Shown here: positions 8,869 through 18,083 of the stretch, piece after piece | How the letters are laid out: every line of letters starts with the position of its first letter | Numbering within the stretch: position 1 is the stretch's first letter | Assembly (NCBI RefSeq): GCF_937770335.1 | Contig: NZ_CALJHY010000004.1 | Location: 186,001-250,000, forward strand | From: an uncultured Glaciecola sp. | GTDB taxonomy: Bacteria; Pseudomonadota; Gammaproteobacteria; Enterobacterales; Alteromonadaceae | DNA: 64,000 nt | Reading direction: 5' to 3' | The notes under the pieces: model-generated | What the model saw: only the letters and a program-made list of their open reading frames with translations | What the model was told of the DNA's origin: nothing | The model's database searches: none | Made by a program: the position numbers and the translations under genes

Positions 8869-8905
8869 TTATGTTCGAAATTGTTTGTATATGTTCGATA
8901 GTTAA
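8869..8905 (+). promoter_or_regulatory. GlpR operator upstream of glpD
   Basis: Two ATGTTCGA half-sites lie 20 bases apart (8871-8878 and 8891-8898), about 100 bp before the glpD ATG. They match the half-site of the known GlpR operator and the cluster upstream of glpK. Confidence 0.65.
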
Positions 8906-9000
8906 TGATAATGTTGTTTTAAGGAAAAAATTAGAACATACAAAGAACAAGCATTAAGGGCACTAAACAGCCTTGTTTTTTCGAAATAAAGGATATAAAA

Positions 9001-10518
9001 ATGACAACAAAACACGAAGAGTATGACTTGGTTGTCATAGGTGGCGGAGTAAATGGAACAGGGATCGCGGTAGATGCTGCCGGTAGAGGCTTAAAAGTAT
9101 TGCTTTGCGAGAAGGAAGATCTTGCATCAGCAACCTCGTCAAATAGTAGCAAACTCATACATGGTGGGCTGCGCTATTTAGAGCATTATGAGTTCCAACT
9201 TGTTAAACAAGCACTAACCGAGCGAGAAATATTATTGCAAAAAGCGCCGCACATTATGTGGCCTATGCGTTTCATATTGCCACATCGACCTCATCTAAGA
9301 CCTGCGTGGATGATAAGAATGGGTTTATTTTTATACGATAATTTAGCTAAACGCAAGGTATTGAAAGGCTCATGTGGCGTTAAACTTAACAGCAATGGCC
9401 CGCTAGTCTCTGAAATCACTAAAGGATTTGAATACTCTGATGGTTGGGTGGATGACGCTCGATTAGTAACTCTCAATGCCGTTGACGCTCAAAATAAAGG
9501 AGCGACAATTCTAACCCGCACGCAATGCGTATCTGCGAAACGTAGTAATGATGATTGGGATATTTCATTAGAGGATACGCTAACAGGTGACATTACCAAC
9601 ATTAAAGCCAAAGCAATCATAAATGCAGCTGGACCGTGGGTAAAAAACTTTTTCGATACGGCGCTTAAGAAAAAGAGTCCAAAGAACATTCGCCTGATAA
9701 AGGGGAGTCATTTTGTAGTACCCAAAATTCACAATGATAACCAAGCTTATATTCTGCAGAACGAAGACAAACGTATCGTATTTGTGCTGCCCTACGAAGA
9801 CGACTACTCGTTAGTTGGCACTACGGATGTAGAGTATATTGGTAATCCACTTGAAGCTAAAATTAGTGAAGAAGAAACTGAATATTTAGTAGATATTGTT
9901 AACAAACACTTTAAGAATAAGATTTCAGCTGCCGATGTAGTTCATTCTTTTAGTGGTGTGAGGCCTTTATTAGATGATGAATCAAGTTCTCCTGACGCTA
10001 TTACCAGAGACTACACACTGGAATTGCAAGACGAAGGAGGAAAAGCCCCCTTGTTGTCGGTATATGGCGGAAAAATAACAACCTATAGAAAGTTGTCGGA
10101 ATCTGCAGTAACCGAAATTTGTAGATATTTTCCTAAAGCGACGGCTCCGTGGACAAAAGATGCACCTATTCCTGGCGGTGATTTTGAAAGCCAAGACTCA
10201 CTGCTTCAAAAATTAGAAGTGGCGAATCCGTTCCTTCCGATATCCTTATTAAAGCGCTATGTTCGAACCTATGGCACGCATTCGTATTTAATTTTACAAG
10301 ATGTATTTTCATTAGATGACATGGGAGAAAATTTCGGTGCTGGCTTGTTTGCGCAAGAAATCAACTATTTGGTTAAAAGCGAATGGGCAATGACAGCAGA
10401 CGATATACTCTGGAGGCGCACAAAAATGGGGCTTCGCCTAACGCCAATTCAAAAGACGGCGTTATCTCACTACGTTTTGTCGCTCTTAAATGAAGATAAG
10501 AAATTAAGAAGCGCTTGA
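9001..10518 (+). CDS. glpD: Aerobic glycerol-3-phosphate dehydrogenase
   Basis: GlpD is a membrane-associated FAD enzyme that oxidises sn-glycerol 3-phosphate to dihydroxyacetone phosphate and passes electrons to quinone. The 505-residue length matches E. coli GlpD. The Rossmann FAD-binding motif GGGVNGTGIAVDAAGRG lies near residues 15-31. Family blocks SSNSSKLIHGGLRYLE and SGVRPLLDDE are also visible. AAAGGA lies seven bases before the ATG. It follows glpR in the same direction, with GlpR-type half-sites in between, so it is probably a separate transcript under GlpR control. Confidence 0.97.
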   Translation: MTTKHEEYDLVVIGGGVNGTGIAVDAAGRGLKVLLCEKEDLASATSSNSSKLIHGGLRYLEHYEFQLVKQALTEREILLQKAPHIMWPMRFILPHRPHLRPAWMIRMGLFLYDNLAKRKVLKGSCGVKLNSNGPLVSEITKGFEYSDGWVDDARLVTLNAVDAQNKGATILTRTQCVSAKRSNDDWDISLEDTLTGDITNIKAKAIINAAGPWVKNFFDTALKKKSPKNIRLIKGSHFVVPKIHNDNQAYILQNEDKRIVFVLPYEDDYSLVGTTDVEYIGNPLEAKISEEETEYLVDIVNKHFKNKISAADVVHSFSGVRPLLDDESSSPDAITRDYTLELQDEGGKAPLLSVYGGKITTYRKLSESAVTEICRYFPKATAPWTKDAPIPGGDFESQDSLLQKLEVANPFLPISLLKRYVRTYGTHSYLILQDVFSLDDMGENFGAGLFAQEINYLVKSEWAMTADDILWRRTKMGLRLTPIQKTALSHYVLSLLNEDKKLRSA

Positions 10519-10561
10519 ACTAGGAAAATAGTCGCTAACAACTCGCCAATGCCAATTCGAT

Positions 10562-11599
10562 TTAAGCACTATATCGACGATAAGTGCTCGGCGATACGCC
10601 CGTCCAATGTTTAAAGGCGCGAGAGAACGTTGCAAGTTCGGTAAAACCGATTGCTAAGCCTATTTGAGCAATCGTTAATTCATCCTGTTCTAAGAGATTG
10701 ATCGCTTTGTCTCTTCGCGTGTTGTCTTTTAATTGTTGAAAGCGACAGCCTTCTGCTATCAATTTGCGACGTAATGTTCTTGCGCTCATATTAAGAGTCG
10801 ACGCGACGCTTTCTAAATGTGCCTCTTTCTCCAACACAGCGTTTTCTAATACGCGAATTACTTTGGCACTATAGGTATCATAATAGGATTGTTTTCTAAA
10901 CCACTGTAATGGCACTTGATTCAGATATTCACTCAAACTATCAGCATGTTGTACGATTGGAGAAAGTAAATATTTGGCGTCAAAAACAAGTCCGTTTTGT
11001 TTATGTTCAAACTCACATCGACACGGAAACATTAAACGATATTCTTCATGGTGTTCGGGTTGAGTATGTTTTACACACACTTTATTTAATGGAATAAGCT
11101 CGCCTATTAGCCAGCTTGCAAATCGATGAAAAATTAGTAGTAAAAGTTCGGTTAGTAGACTATCTGGAGTGCTTCCTATTCTTTTCTTTTCAAAATTAAT
11201 AGTCAAAGAACAAACCACATAAGTACCTTTCGTTTCTATTTCAAGTTGAAGTTGATCACCAGTAAGTTGATAAAAGTCACTGGTGTGCATTAACACTTCT
11301 TCAAGCGTTTTGCAGTTGATTAAGCGCTCAGCCAACAAAGCAAACATGCCCCGTTTTACTTTTTGCTCGGTGAGCCCTAAAAATTCATCGCCATTTACTC
11401 GCCAGCAACTGTCTATAATGCTAGCTAATTGCGCTGGCGACACCCTAGATTTAAGTTGCTGCAATTGCGCAGATGTGAGACCTGCCTTAGCTAATATATG
11501 TTGTTCATTAGCTCCTTGGAGCACGACATTGTTTATATGGGTACGCGCAAAATAACTAGCAATGGTATGGTGATTAGTGGGTTTATTTTTAATTTGCAT
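10562..11599 (-). CDS. AraC-family transcriptional regulator
   Basis: This 345-residue regulator has an N-terminal ligand-sensing domain of the arabinose-binding-like type (about 20-205). Its C-terminal AraC double HTH (about 240-343) includes LESVASTLNMSARTLRRKL and the second helix IAQIGLAIGFTELATFSRAFKHWTG. It is divergent from the acyl-CoA dehydrogenase gene at 11776 with a 176-bp shared region, so it most likely controls the three-gene catabolic operon. Similar AraC proteins regulate fatty-acid or aromatic catabolism in gammaproteobacteria. The inducer is unknown. It converges on glpD with a 43-bp gap. Confidence 0.88.
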   Translation of the reverse strand: MQIKNKPTNHHTIASYFARTHINNVVLQGANEQHILAKAGLTSAQLQQLKSRVSPAQLASIIDSCWRVNGDEFLGLTEQKVKRGMFALLAERLINCKTLEEVLMHTSDFYQLTGDQLQLEIETKGTYVVCSLTINFEKKRIGSTPDSLLTELLLLIFHRFASWLIGELIPLNKVCVKHTQPEHHEEYRLMFPCRCEFEHKQNGLVFDAKYLLSPIVQHADSLSEYLNQVPLQWFRKQSYYDTYSAKVIRVLENAVLEKEAHLESVASTLNMSARTLRRKLIAEGCRFQQLKDNTRRDKAINLLEQDELTIAQIGLAIGFTELATFSRAFKHWTGVSPSTYRRYSA

Positions 11600-11775
11600 A
11601 GTTGTCCGTTTATAACAATTTATGTAATTTAACGACTAAATATAAAGTATATATAACATTATAATGTCCGTTTATGTTAAATAATTGACTTAAATAATCA
11701 TTGCTTGTCCATCCGAATATGTCAATAATTAAGGTAATAATAAGACTAACAACATTTACATAATACAGGCTTCCT

Positions 11776-12930
11776 ATGTCCACTACTCAAGATGCAAGCA
11801 ACGAAGAGATTGAAATGTTTCGCGATATGGTTTTGCGCTTTTTAGAGCAAGAAGTATCACCCCATTATGATGAATGGGAAAAGCAGCACAAAATGCCAAG
11901 AGAAGTGTGGAATACGCTGGGAAGTGCCGGCATGCTGTTGGTCGATTTCCCTGAACAATATGGCGCTGCTGGCGCGAGCTTTGACGTATGTCAGATGATT
12001 CAAGAAGAAATGTGCCGCATGAACTTTCATGCATTAGCCACCGGCTACAATATTCACTCAAATATCGTCGCGCCTTACATTTTAAATGTTGGAAATCAGC
12101 AGCAGAAAGACCGCTGGTTACCACCAATGGCGACGGGTGAAGTATTAACGGCCTTGGCGATGACTGAACCTGGTGCAGGTAGTGATGTTGCAGGTATGCG
12201 CACCAATGCTATAAAAGACGGTGATGACTACATACTTAACGGCTCTAAAACATTCATTACCAATGGCAATACCGCAAATATGATCATTGTGTGTGCCAAA
12301 ACGGACACGACTTTAGGCGCCAAAGGTATTTCACTGTTTTTAGTCGATACCAGCCTACCCGGCTTTTCTACCGGCAAACCGATTGAAAAAATTGGCCAAC
12401 ACAGCAGTGATACCGCTGAATTGTTTTTCGAAAATATGCGTATACCGGCAGACGCCCTGCTTGGTCAAGAAGGTCAGGGCTTTGTGTATTTAATGCAAGA
12501 ACTACCTCGTGAACGTCTAGGTTGCGCAGTACAAGCAATTGGTCATGCTCAAGGGGCACTGGACATTACCTGTGACTATGTAAAAGACCGTAAAGCCTTT
12601 GGTCAAAGCATCTCCCAGTTTCAAAATACGCGTTTTAAACTAGCCCAATGCCAGACCGAACTAGAGATGTGCCGCGCTCTTTTAGAAAAGCACATGAACA
12701 AGTACAAACATAAGGAAATGACCGTGACTGATGCGGCAATGCTGAAATTGGCGGCCACAGAAATGCAGCTGACAATGGTTAACGAGTGTCTGCAGTTATT
12801 TGGCGGATACGGTTACACTGAAGAGTATCCAATTTCTCGATTTTATCGCGACGCTCGTATTCAAACTATTTATGCTGGCAGTTCCGAAATAATGAAAGAA
12901 GTGATTGCTCGAGGAATATTAGGTAGATAA
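11776..12930 (+). CDS. Acyl-CoA dehydrogenase
   Basis: This 384-residue FAD enzyme catalyses the alpha,beta-dehydrogenation of an acyl-CoA thioester. The ACAD signatures TEPGAGSDVAGMRT (near 135-148) and the C-terminal block GGYGYTEEYPISRFYRDARI are visible, followed by AGSSEIMKEVIAR. Length is standard. It is the first gene of an apparent operon with a nitronate monooxygenase-like protein and an enoyl-CoA hydratase, so it probably supplies the enoyl-CoA substrate. The acyl chain cannot be deduced. The ribosome site before the ATG is weak. Confidence 0.92.
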   Translation: MSTTQDASNEEIEMFRDMVLRFLEQEVSPHYDEWEKQHKMPREVWNTLGSAGMLLVDFPEQYGAAGASFDVCQMIQEEMCRMNFHALATGYNIHSNIVAPYILNVGNQQQKDRWLPPMATGEVLTALAMTEPGAGSDVAGMRTNAIKDGDDYILNGSKTFITNGNTANMIIVCAKTDTTLGAKGISLFLVDTSLPGFSTGKPIEKIGQHSSDTAELFFENMRIPADALLGQEGQGFVYLMQELPRERLGCAVQAIGHAQGALDITCDYVKDRKAFGQSISQFQNTRFKLAQCQTELEMCRALLEKHMNKYKHKEMTVTDAAMLKLAATEMQLTMVNECLQLFGGYGYTEEYPISRFYRDARIQTIYAGSSEIMKEVIARGILGR

Positions 12931-12999
12931 TAATCTACCTATAGCTTTGTACTAACAAAAATAAACGCAAACCTTTGACACCCTTTTACTGGAGACCTT

Positions 13000-14007
13000 A
13001 TGCCTATCCCTGTTGAATTTAAACATCGCTTACGTATTCCCCTCATCGCCTCACCTATGTTCATTGCTAGTGGGTTAGCACTCGTCATTGAGACTTGTAA
13101 AGCTGGCATAGTTGGCACTTTCCCAGCCCTGAATCAAAGAAGTAGTGAAGGCTTTGAAACTTGGCTGATCGAAATTCAAACCGCTTTAGCTGATTGGGAA
13201 AAACAAACCGGTAAAAAGGCAGCACCTTTTGGCGTCAATTTGATTGTGCATAAAAGTAACCCTCGCTGGCAAGCCGATTTAGCGCTTTGTGTTAAACATA
13301 AAGTACCCCTAATAATTACCTCATTAGGGGCGGTCGCCGACTTAGTCAATGATGTGCATAGTTATGGTGGCTTGGTGTTTCATGATGTTGTTAATGCGCG
13401 CCATGCGCAAAAAGCAGCAGAGGCTGGAGTTGACGGTATTATCGCAGTTTGTAATGGTGCTGGCGGTCATGCAGGCTCTACAAACCCTTTTGCATTAGTT
13501 TCAGAAATTAGACGTTTTTTCGATAAAACGATATTGCTAGCGGGTAGTCTTTCACATGGACGGGATATAGCAGCAGCACAAATGATGGGGGCTGATATGG
13601 CCTATATGGGCACGCGATTTCTTGCTACAACAGAGGCTAATATCGCCACTGATTATCAAGAAATGCTCATTAATAGTAGCGCCAGTGATATTTTATATAC
13701 ACCAAAAATATCGGGTGTTAATGCCAACTTTATTCGTCAAAGCATCATAGAAGCCGGTATTGATCCGAGCGACCTAACACCTAAGGCAGAACTCGATTTT
13801 GGTGCTGAACTAGATATAGAAGACAAACCAGATGCAAGTGATAAGAAAGCATGGCGCGATATTTGGTCAGCAGGTCAGGGCGTAGGCTCGATAGATGAAG
13901 TGCTAAGTGCCGCCAAGCTAGTAGATAAGCTAACCGATGAATATCGTCAGGCAATAGAGGACCATCAGAAGATGTACCTAACAACATTTTCCAAAGCGGC
14001 GAACTAA
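13000..14007 (+). CDS. Nitronate monooxygenase / 2-nitropropane dioxygenase-family flavoprotein
   Basis: This is a 335-residue FMN-binding TIM barrel of the NMO/NPD family. The N-terminal motif IPLIASPMFIASG, the phosphate-binding GAGGHAG (near 151-157) and the loop MGADMAYMGTRFLAT are present. GGAG lies nine bases before the ATG. It lies 69 bp after the acyl-CoA dehydrogenase gene. In such operons the protein is often an uncharacterised flavin oxidoreductase rather than a true nitronate-detoxifying enzyme, so the reaction is unproven. The cluster suggests a role in CoA-thioester catabolism. Confidence 0.85.
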   Translation: MPIPVEFKHRLRIPLIASPMFIASGLALVIETCKAGIVGTFPALNQRSSEGFETWLIEIQTALADWEKQTGKKAAPFGVNLIVHKSNPRWQADLALCVKHKVPLIITSLGAVADLVNDVHSYGGLVFHDVVNARHAQKAAEAGVDGIIAVCNGAGGHAGSTNPFALVSEIRRFFDKTILLAGSLSHGRDIAAAQMMGADMAYMGTRFLATTEANIATDYQEMLINSSASDILYTPKISGVNANFIRQSIIEAGIDPSDLTPKAELDFGAELDIEDKPDASDKKAWRDIWSAGQGVGSIDEVLSAAKLVDKLTDEYRQAIEDHQKMYLTTFSKAAN

Positions 14008-14045
14008 TTTTCTGCATTCAAAATAATCAAATACGAGGCTAATAA

Positions 14046-14909
14046 ATGCAATACAAGACTATTGAGTATCAGGTACAGGATTTAATTTTAACCCTCAGTC
14101 TGAATAGACCTGAGCAGATGAACTCATTTACCGTCGAAATGGCTAACGAGTTGATCCACGCATTCAATCGTGCGAGTGACGATGATGATGTTAGCGCCAT
14201 AGTAGTAACCGGAAAAGGTCGTGCATTTTGTGCTGGCATGGACTTAACGCGAGAAGGCAACGTTTTTGGTTTAGATGAAAGTAAAAAGCCAACGGTTGAG
14301 GACATGAAAAATAGTCAACGACTCGAAGGCGTTGCCGATACTGGCGGTACCGTAAACCTCAGTATTTTTGAATGTAAAAAGCCCGTTATCGCAGCCATTA
14401 ATGGTGTCGCTGTTGGGGTGGGCGCCACTATGTTAGCGGCAATGGATATACGCTTAGCTTCTGAAAAAGCTAAAATAGGCTTTGTTTTTGAAAAAATAGG
14501 GATAACACCTGAAGCTTGTTCTAGCTGGTTTTTACCTAGAATAGTCGGTATTAGCCAGGCCCTTGAGTGGGTTTATACCGGAGAAATATTTGATGCACAA
14601 ACGGCCAAACAGAGCGGCTTTGTGCGTTCAGTTCACGCGCCAGATGACTTATTAGAAGCTGCTTATGTACTAGCACGTAGTATTGCTAAGAAGTCGCAGG
14701 TTAGTATTACATTAGCAAGGCAAATGATGTTGCGCCTCTCTGCAATGCCCACACCAAGAGATGCACATAATGTCGACTCACTCGCTATATTTTATGCAAG
14801 CCAATTGGATGGGAAAGAAGGCGTTAACTCCTTTCTTGAAAAGCGCGAGCCTAACTTCAGCTCAAAATCATCCACCGATATGCCACGTTTTTACCCTTGG
14901 TGGGATTAA
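14046..14909 (+). CDS. Enoyl-CoA hydratase/isomerase (crotonase) family protein
   Basis: This 287-residue crotonase-fold protein probably hydrates a 2-enoyl-CoA made by the upstream dehydrogenase. The N-terminal segment LSLNRPEQMNSFT, the oxyanion-hole region GKGRAFCAGMDL (near 55-66) and AAINGVAVGVGATM (near 118) are recognisable. The last 30 or so residues end in a short aromatic tail (FYPWWD). It follows the NMO-like gene by 38 bp with GAGG before the start, completing a three-gene operon read away from the AraC regulator. Isomerase activity is an alternative. Confidence 0.9.
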   Translation: MQYKTIEYQVQDLILTLSLNRPEQMNSFTVEMANELIHAFNRASDDDDVSAIVVTGKGRAFCAGMDLTREGNVFGLDESKKPTVEDMKNSQRLEGVADTGGTVNLSIFECKKPVIAAINGVAVGVGATMLAAMDIRLASEKAKIGFVFEKIGITPEACSSWFLPRIVGISQALEWVYTGEIFDAQTAKQSGFVRSVHAPDDLLEAAYVLARSIAKKSQVSITLARQMMLRLSAMPTPRDAHNVDSLAIFYASQLDGKEGVNSFLEKREPNFSSKSSTDMPRFYPWWD

Positions 14910-15030
14910 TATTACTTATTCCGAAAAATATCAGTGGGCTTGAGAAGTTAAGTATTACAAAGCAGCACACGTTTAGGTGCGCAATTTAGCTGTTCGCGAG
15001 TTAACGCTTAGCGCTTAGCGCCACACTCGT

Positions 15031-15064
15031 CCATAATTTATCAGTATCTACTGATAAATTATGG
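15031..15064. repeat. 34-bp near-perfect palindrome
   Basis: Two 16-base arms (CCATAATTTATCAGTA and its exact reverse complement) are separated by only TC. The palindrome sits between the convergent ends of the crotonase gene (14909) and the MFS gene (15187). It is AT-rich and has no U-run, so it could be a bidirectional transcript end, a protein-binding site or a recombination site. Just upstream, TTAACGCTTAGCGCTTAGCGCC is a short tandem motif. Confidence 0.7.
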
Positions 15065-15186
15065 CCTTTATGATAAATGCAATCATCGAGATTCCTCTTA
15101 ATTACTAATCTCAATAACCTTCGTTACACAGAGCAAATATTGACTCTAAGGCTATCAACTACAATGGGTAAAAATACAACTGTAGA

Positions 15187-16380
15187 TTATTTTTTGTCTT
15201 TAAACTTCAGCGTAAAGAAGAACAGTACGAAGTAACTTCCAAAGGCAAACCAATACGGTAACGCGCCATCTATTGAATATAAATAAGTACCTAGTAAAGG
15301 TCCTATGGCGAAACCTAAAGGCGGACACGATCCGGCTATACCCGCGACTGCTCCCTGCTCTTCAGATGAGACCGCGATGGAGGCGCCTGCCATAAATCCC
15401 GGCCCTGCGAGGCCCATACCCATCCCAAGAATACACATAGACAATATATACATGCTCTGAGAATCGCCCAATGCCATTATGCCGAAAGCAATCATCATTA
15501 TAGGCATCGATATTCGAAGCAACACAAAGGGTCTTACAGACAAGCGAGGTATAACTAACAGTTGCACAATTAGTGCGGCTGCCGCTGAAAACATCAGACT
15601 AAACCCCACAATTTTTGCGGTTTCGATACCACTGAGCGCCAACTGATCTTGAAAGCGAAACGCTATAGTTTGTTGCACAATGGCAAAGCCCATAAACAAG
15701 AGCACGCCGGCAACCACTAGCGGAAAAATTCGTGGATCTGAATATTTGAGTCTCGGTTGCTTTTTTATTATGCTTTTTTTTGGCAACACTGGTAAAGCAA
15801 AAAGTGTTAGCACTGCCGCAGCTAGAGTTAACAAAACCGAAAAGTACAACGGCGTGAGTAAACTAATACTGGCGAGCAGCCCACCAATGGCAGGCCCTAA
15901 TACCGAGCCAATATTTCCTGCTGCACCTATTGCCCCCATGCCTTTAATGCGGTCTTCTAAGGTCGTAATATCAGCCATATACGCATTAGCTGATGGCGAC
16001 ACGGCTGCCATTACTGTTGCATTAGCAACTCGAGTCAGGATTAATAATACGAGTGCGGTTAAGGGAACAAGGTAACCCAGAAGTGCCATTTGAAAGACAC
16101 CCGCAAACATCACTGTTCCTGCTGAATAACCAAACAGACCTATTAGCAGAATTTTTCTTCTACCCCAGATGTCACTGGCTCGTCCCCAAAAAGGGCTGAC
16201 CAGGAAAAGGGTTAAAGATGAGGCGGAAATAATGGCACCAATTTGCACTTCTACTAAGCCAATTTCTCGTCCAAGCGGGGCTAATATTGCAAAAAGTACG
16301 GTTTGCGCAAAACCCATTGCCGCCGCGGATAGTAGAAGTGTGCGTTTAGCTAAAATAGTAGAATTAGGGGATTGCGTCAT
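15187..16380 (-). CDS. MFS transporter, drug:H+ antiporter-like
   Basis: This 397-residue inner-membrane protein has about 12 predicted membrane helices. The MFS motif A appears as GRASDIWGRRK (near 65-75) in the first cytoplasmic loop. The second half (GMGAIGAAGNIGSVLGPAIGG) carries the antiporter motif C type, pointing to export rather than uptake, as in TetA/Bcr-type efflux proteins. It stands alone on the minus strand. The substrate is unknown. Confidence 0.88.
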   Translation of the reverse strand: MTQSPNSTILAKRTLLLSAAAMGFAQTVLFAILAPLGREIGLVEVQIGAIISASSLTLFLVSPFWGRASDIWGRRKILLIGLFGYSAGTVMFAGVFQMALLGYLVPLTALVLLILTRVANATVMAAVSPSANAYMADITTLEDRIKGMGAIGAAGNIGSVLGPAIGGLLASISLLTPLYFSVLLTLAAAVLTLFALPVLPKKSIIKKQPRLKYSDPRIFPLVVAGVLLFMGFAIVQQTIAFRFQDQLALSGIETAKIVGFSLMFSAAAALIVQLLVIPRLSVRPFVLLRISMPIMMIAFGIMALGDSQSMYILSMCILGMGMGLAGPGFMAGASIAVSSEEQGAVAGIAGSCPPLGFAIGPLLGTYLYSIDGALPYWFAFGSYFVLFFFTLKFKDKK

Positions 16381-16557
16381 TCATGTGCGCCTAACGACAA
16401 GGTCGTAAGCACTTCTCCTATGAGCTGCTCGAGTTCATCATATTCACTCATATGTTTACCTTTTGTAAAATTTTACGCTCTAATAATGAAAAACCCACAA
16501 GCACCAAAACAATCTTTAACAGCAATTGCATCAACGTTTGATTACATTGTTGAAATC

Positions 16558-16583
16558 AAAACAGCATGATACTGGGCTGTTTT
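16558..16583 (-). terminator. Terminator of the copC-copD operon
   Basis: AAAACAGC (16558-16565) and GCTGTTTT (16576-16583) form an 8-bp hairpin with a 10-base loop. On the minus strand the stem ends in TTTT followed by GATTT, 26 bp after the stop of the last gene in the operon. Confidence 0.55.
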
Positions 16584-16608
16584 AAGCAGGGCATCAAGCT
16601 ATCTGCAA

Positions 16609-17094
16609 TCAATTAGACCAATGGATATGCGTGATTTTCCAATTGTCGTCTTGTCTTCGGAGTGTTATTGTTTCATTACCTATTCGGTCAACATTTTTAT
16701 CTTTGTAGGTGCCTTTCACGCGACTTCTTGATATCGACGTTGCTACAACATCGTATTGAACCACGTGGTGCTCTATAGACTCAATTGACATTGCTCTTAG
16801 ATATTTTATGTCAGAGAGCATATGATGATTTGCATACTCTTGCGCGCTTCTCTCAACACTCTTACCTTCGAGTATTAATACGTTATCAGCAAGTAAACTG
16901 CGTGCGGTTTTCACATCGCCAGTTTCAAGGGCTTTATGAAAAGCCAATACTGCCTTGCCCGCCGGCGTTTCAAGTCCGGAAAACATAGTCGATTTTGTTT
17001 CTTTCTCAATCTCATTTTCATGAGAAAATACCGCCCCACTCAAAACAATAAGAGCGACAAGTGTAAGGAACTTAGTTTGAATAACGTGTTTCAT
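16609..17094 (-). CDS. Secreted NTF2-like/SnoaL-type protein
   Basis: This protein has 161 residues from the ATG at 17094 (AAGG upstream). An in-frame start at 17142 would put 16 residues ahead of an obvious signal peptide. Signal peptide MKHVIQTKFLTLVALIVLSG with cleavage probably after AVFS is followed by an NTF2-like cone fold (LAFHKALETGDVKTARSLLADNV ... NWKITHIHWSN), as in DUF4440/SnoaL-like proteins. It is the last gene of copC-copD-this, so a periplasmic role linked to copper is likely but undefined. Confidence 0.8.
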   Translation of the reverse strand: MKHVIQTKFLTLVALIVLSGAVFSHENEIEKETKSTMFSGLETPAGKAVLAFHKALETGDVKTARSLLADNVLILEGKSVERSAQEYANHHMLSDIKYLRAMSIESIEHHVVQYDVVATSISRSRVKGTYKDKNVDRIGNETITLRRQDDNWKITHIHWSN

Positions 17095-17141
17095 AAATAT
17101 GACCTTAAATAAATCGTAAATTAATTGATAAGTTGAACACA

Positions 17142-18071
17142 TTACATAGCAGGCCCAGTTGCCGTTGTGACAATACTGGTGGCTATTAATACGAGCAGAC
17201 CTATAGTGGCTTCAGTCATAATGGAATGCCGCAGTTTTATATGTCCATTGTCTTGTTGAAGTATACGGGGAACAAATACGAACTGGTGCGCTAGTGCAAA
17301 AATAAGCAGTGTAAGTACCCCGCCGATTTTCAGGATGAAAAGCTGGCCGTAAGTGCTCGACAAAAGAACGTCTATTGTTGGTACTAGCTGAATCAGCATC
17401 GCCGTGCCGGCAATCAGCAAGATAGCGACACCCCATGAAGCGTAACGACCAAACCTGTCCATTAATATGTAGAGCTCTTTGTTATTAAAGAAGTAGCTTG
17501 CATATATCAATGGTATGAGCGACCCAAGCCATGCAAACGCAAGCGCTACGTGTAATGTAATAAACGTTACACTCCCAAACTCAAGCGTATTGGTATGTCC
17601 AGAAAGAGTAAATGAAGCGCTTAGCGCTATTATTACGACAACTGCAAAAACCACAAATACAACTAATTTGCGCTTACTATTAAGAGGATTGGGGAGCCTC
17701 AACACATAGAGCATCATCGCAGCCGATAACGCAAACGCTGCAGCTCTAACAATGGTTAATGTGCTAACTGAGCTAAGCCACAACATTTTGAGCATCATGG
17801 GTTCAAACATCCCCGTCATACCTGTTTCTGACATATTTCCCGTTTGTACAAAAAAGTCAGCAAGATTGGCGACGAAACCAATAGCAATAAACAATAGAGC
17901 ATACTTACAACTGCTAGAGTGCCATTTCCTAATAGCATCATAGCGAACGGCTATTGCATCGTGATGTGTAAATAACAGCATATTTGCAATAGCGCCAATG
18001 GCAGCCGCTATGCCTAAGTACACCAGAAACTTATTAAATATGAGTAGCCCTGTCCAAATCTCTGGCATCAT
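17142..18071 (-). CDS. copD: Copper resistance protein CopD family
   Basis: This 309-residue protein has about eight predicted membrane helices and matches the CopD/PcoD family, which works with periplasmic CopC in copper handling across the inner membrane. Recognisable features are the N-terminal MPEIWTGLLIFNKFLVYLG helix and the central SFTLSGHTNTLEFG ... LHVALAFAWLGSLIPL segment with conserved His residues. It starts 12 bp after copC and is followed by the NTF2-like gene, so the three are cotranscribed. Two adjacent ATGs (18071 and 18068) are possible starts. Confidence 0.88.
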   Translation of the reverse strand: MMPEIWTGLLIFNKFLVYLGIAAAIGAIANMLLFTHHDAIAVRYDAIRKWHSSSCKYALLFIAIGFVANLADFFVQTGNMSETGMTGMFEPMMLKMLWLSSVSTLTIVRAAAFALSAAMMLYVLRLPNPLNSKRKLVVFVVFAVVVIIALSASFTLSGHTNTLEFGSVTFITLHVALAFAWLGSLIPLIYASYFFNNKELYILMDRFGRYASWGVAILLIAGTAMLIQLVPTIDVLLSSTYGQLFILKIGGVLTLLIFALAHQFVFVPRILQQDNGHIKLRHSIMTEATIGLLVLIATSIVTTATGPAM

Positions 18072-18083
18072 TGTATTTTTATA

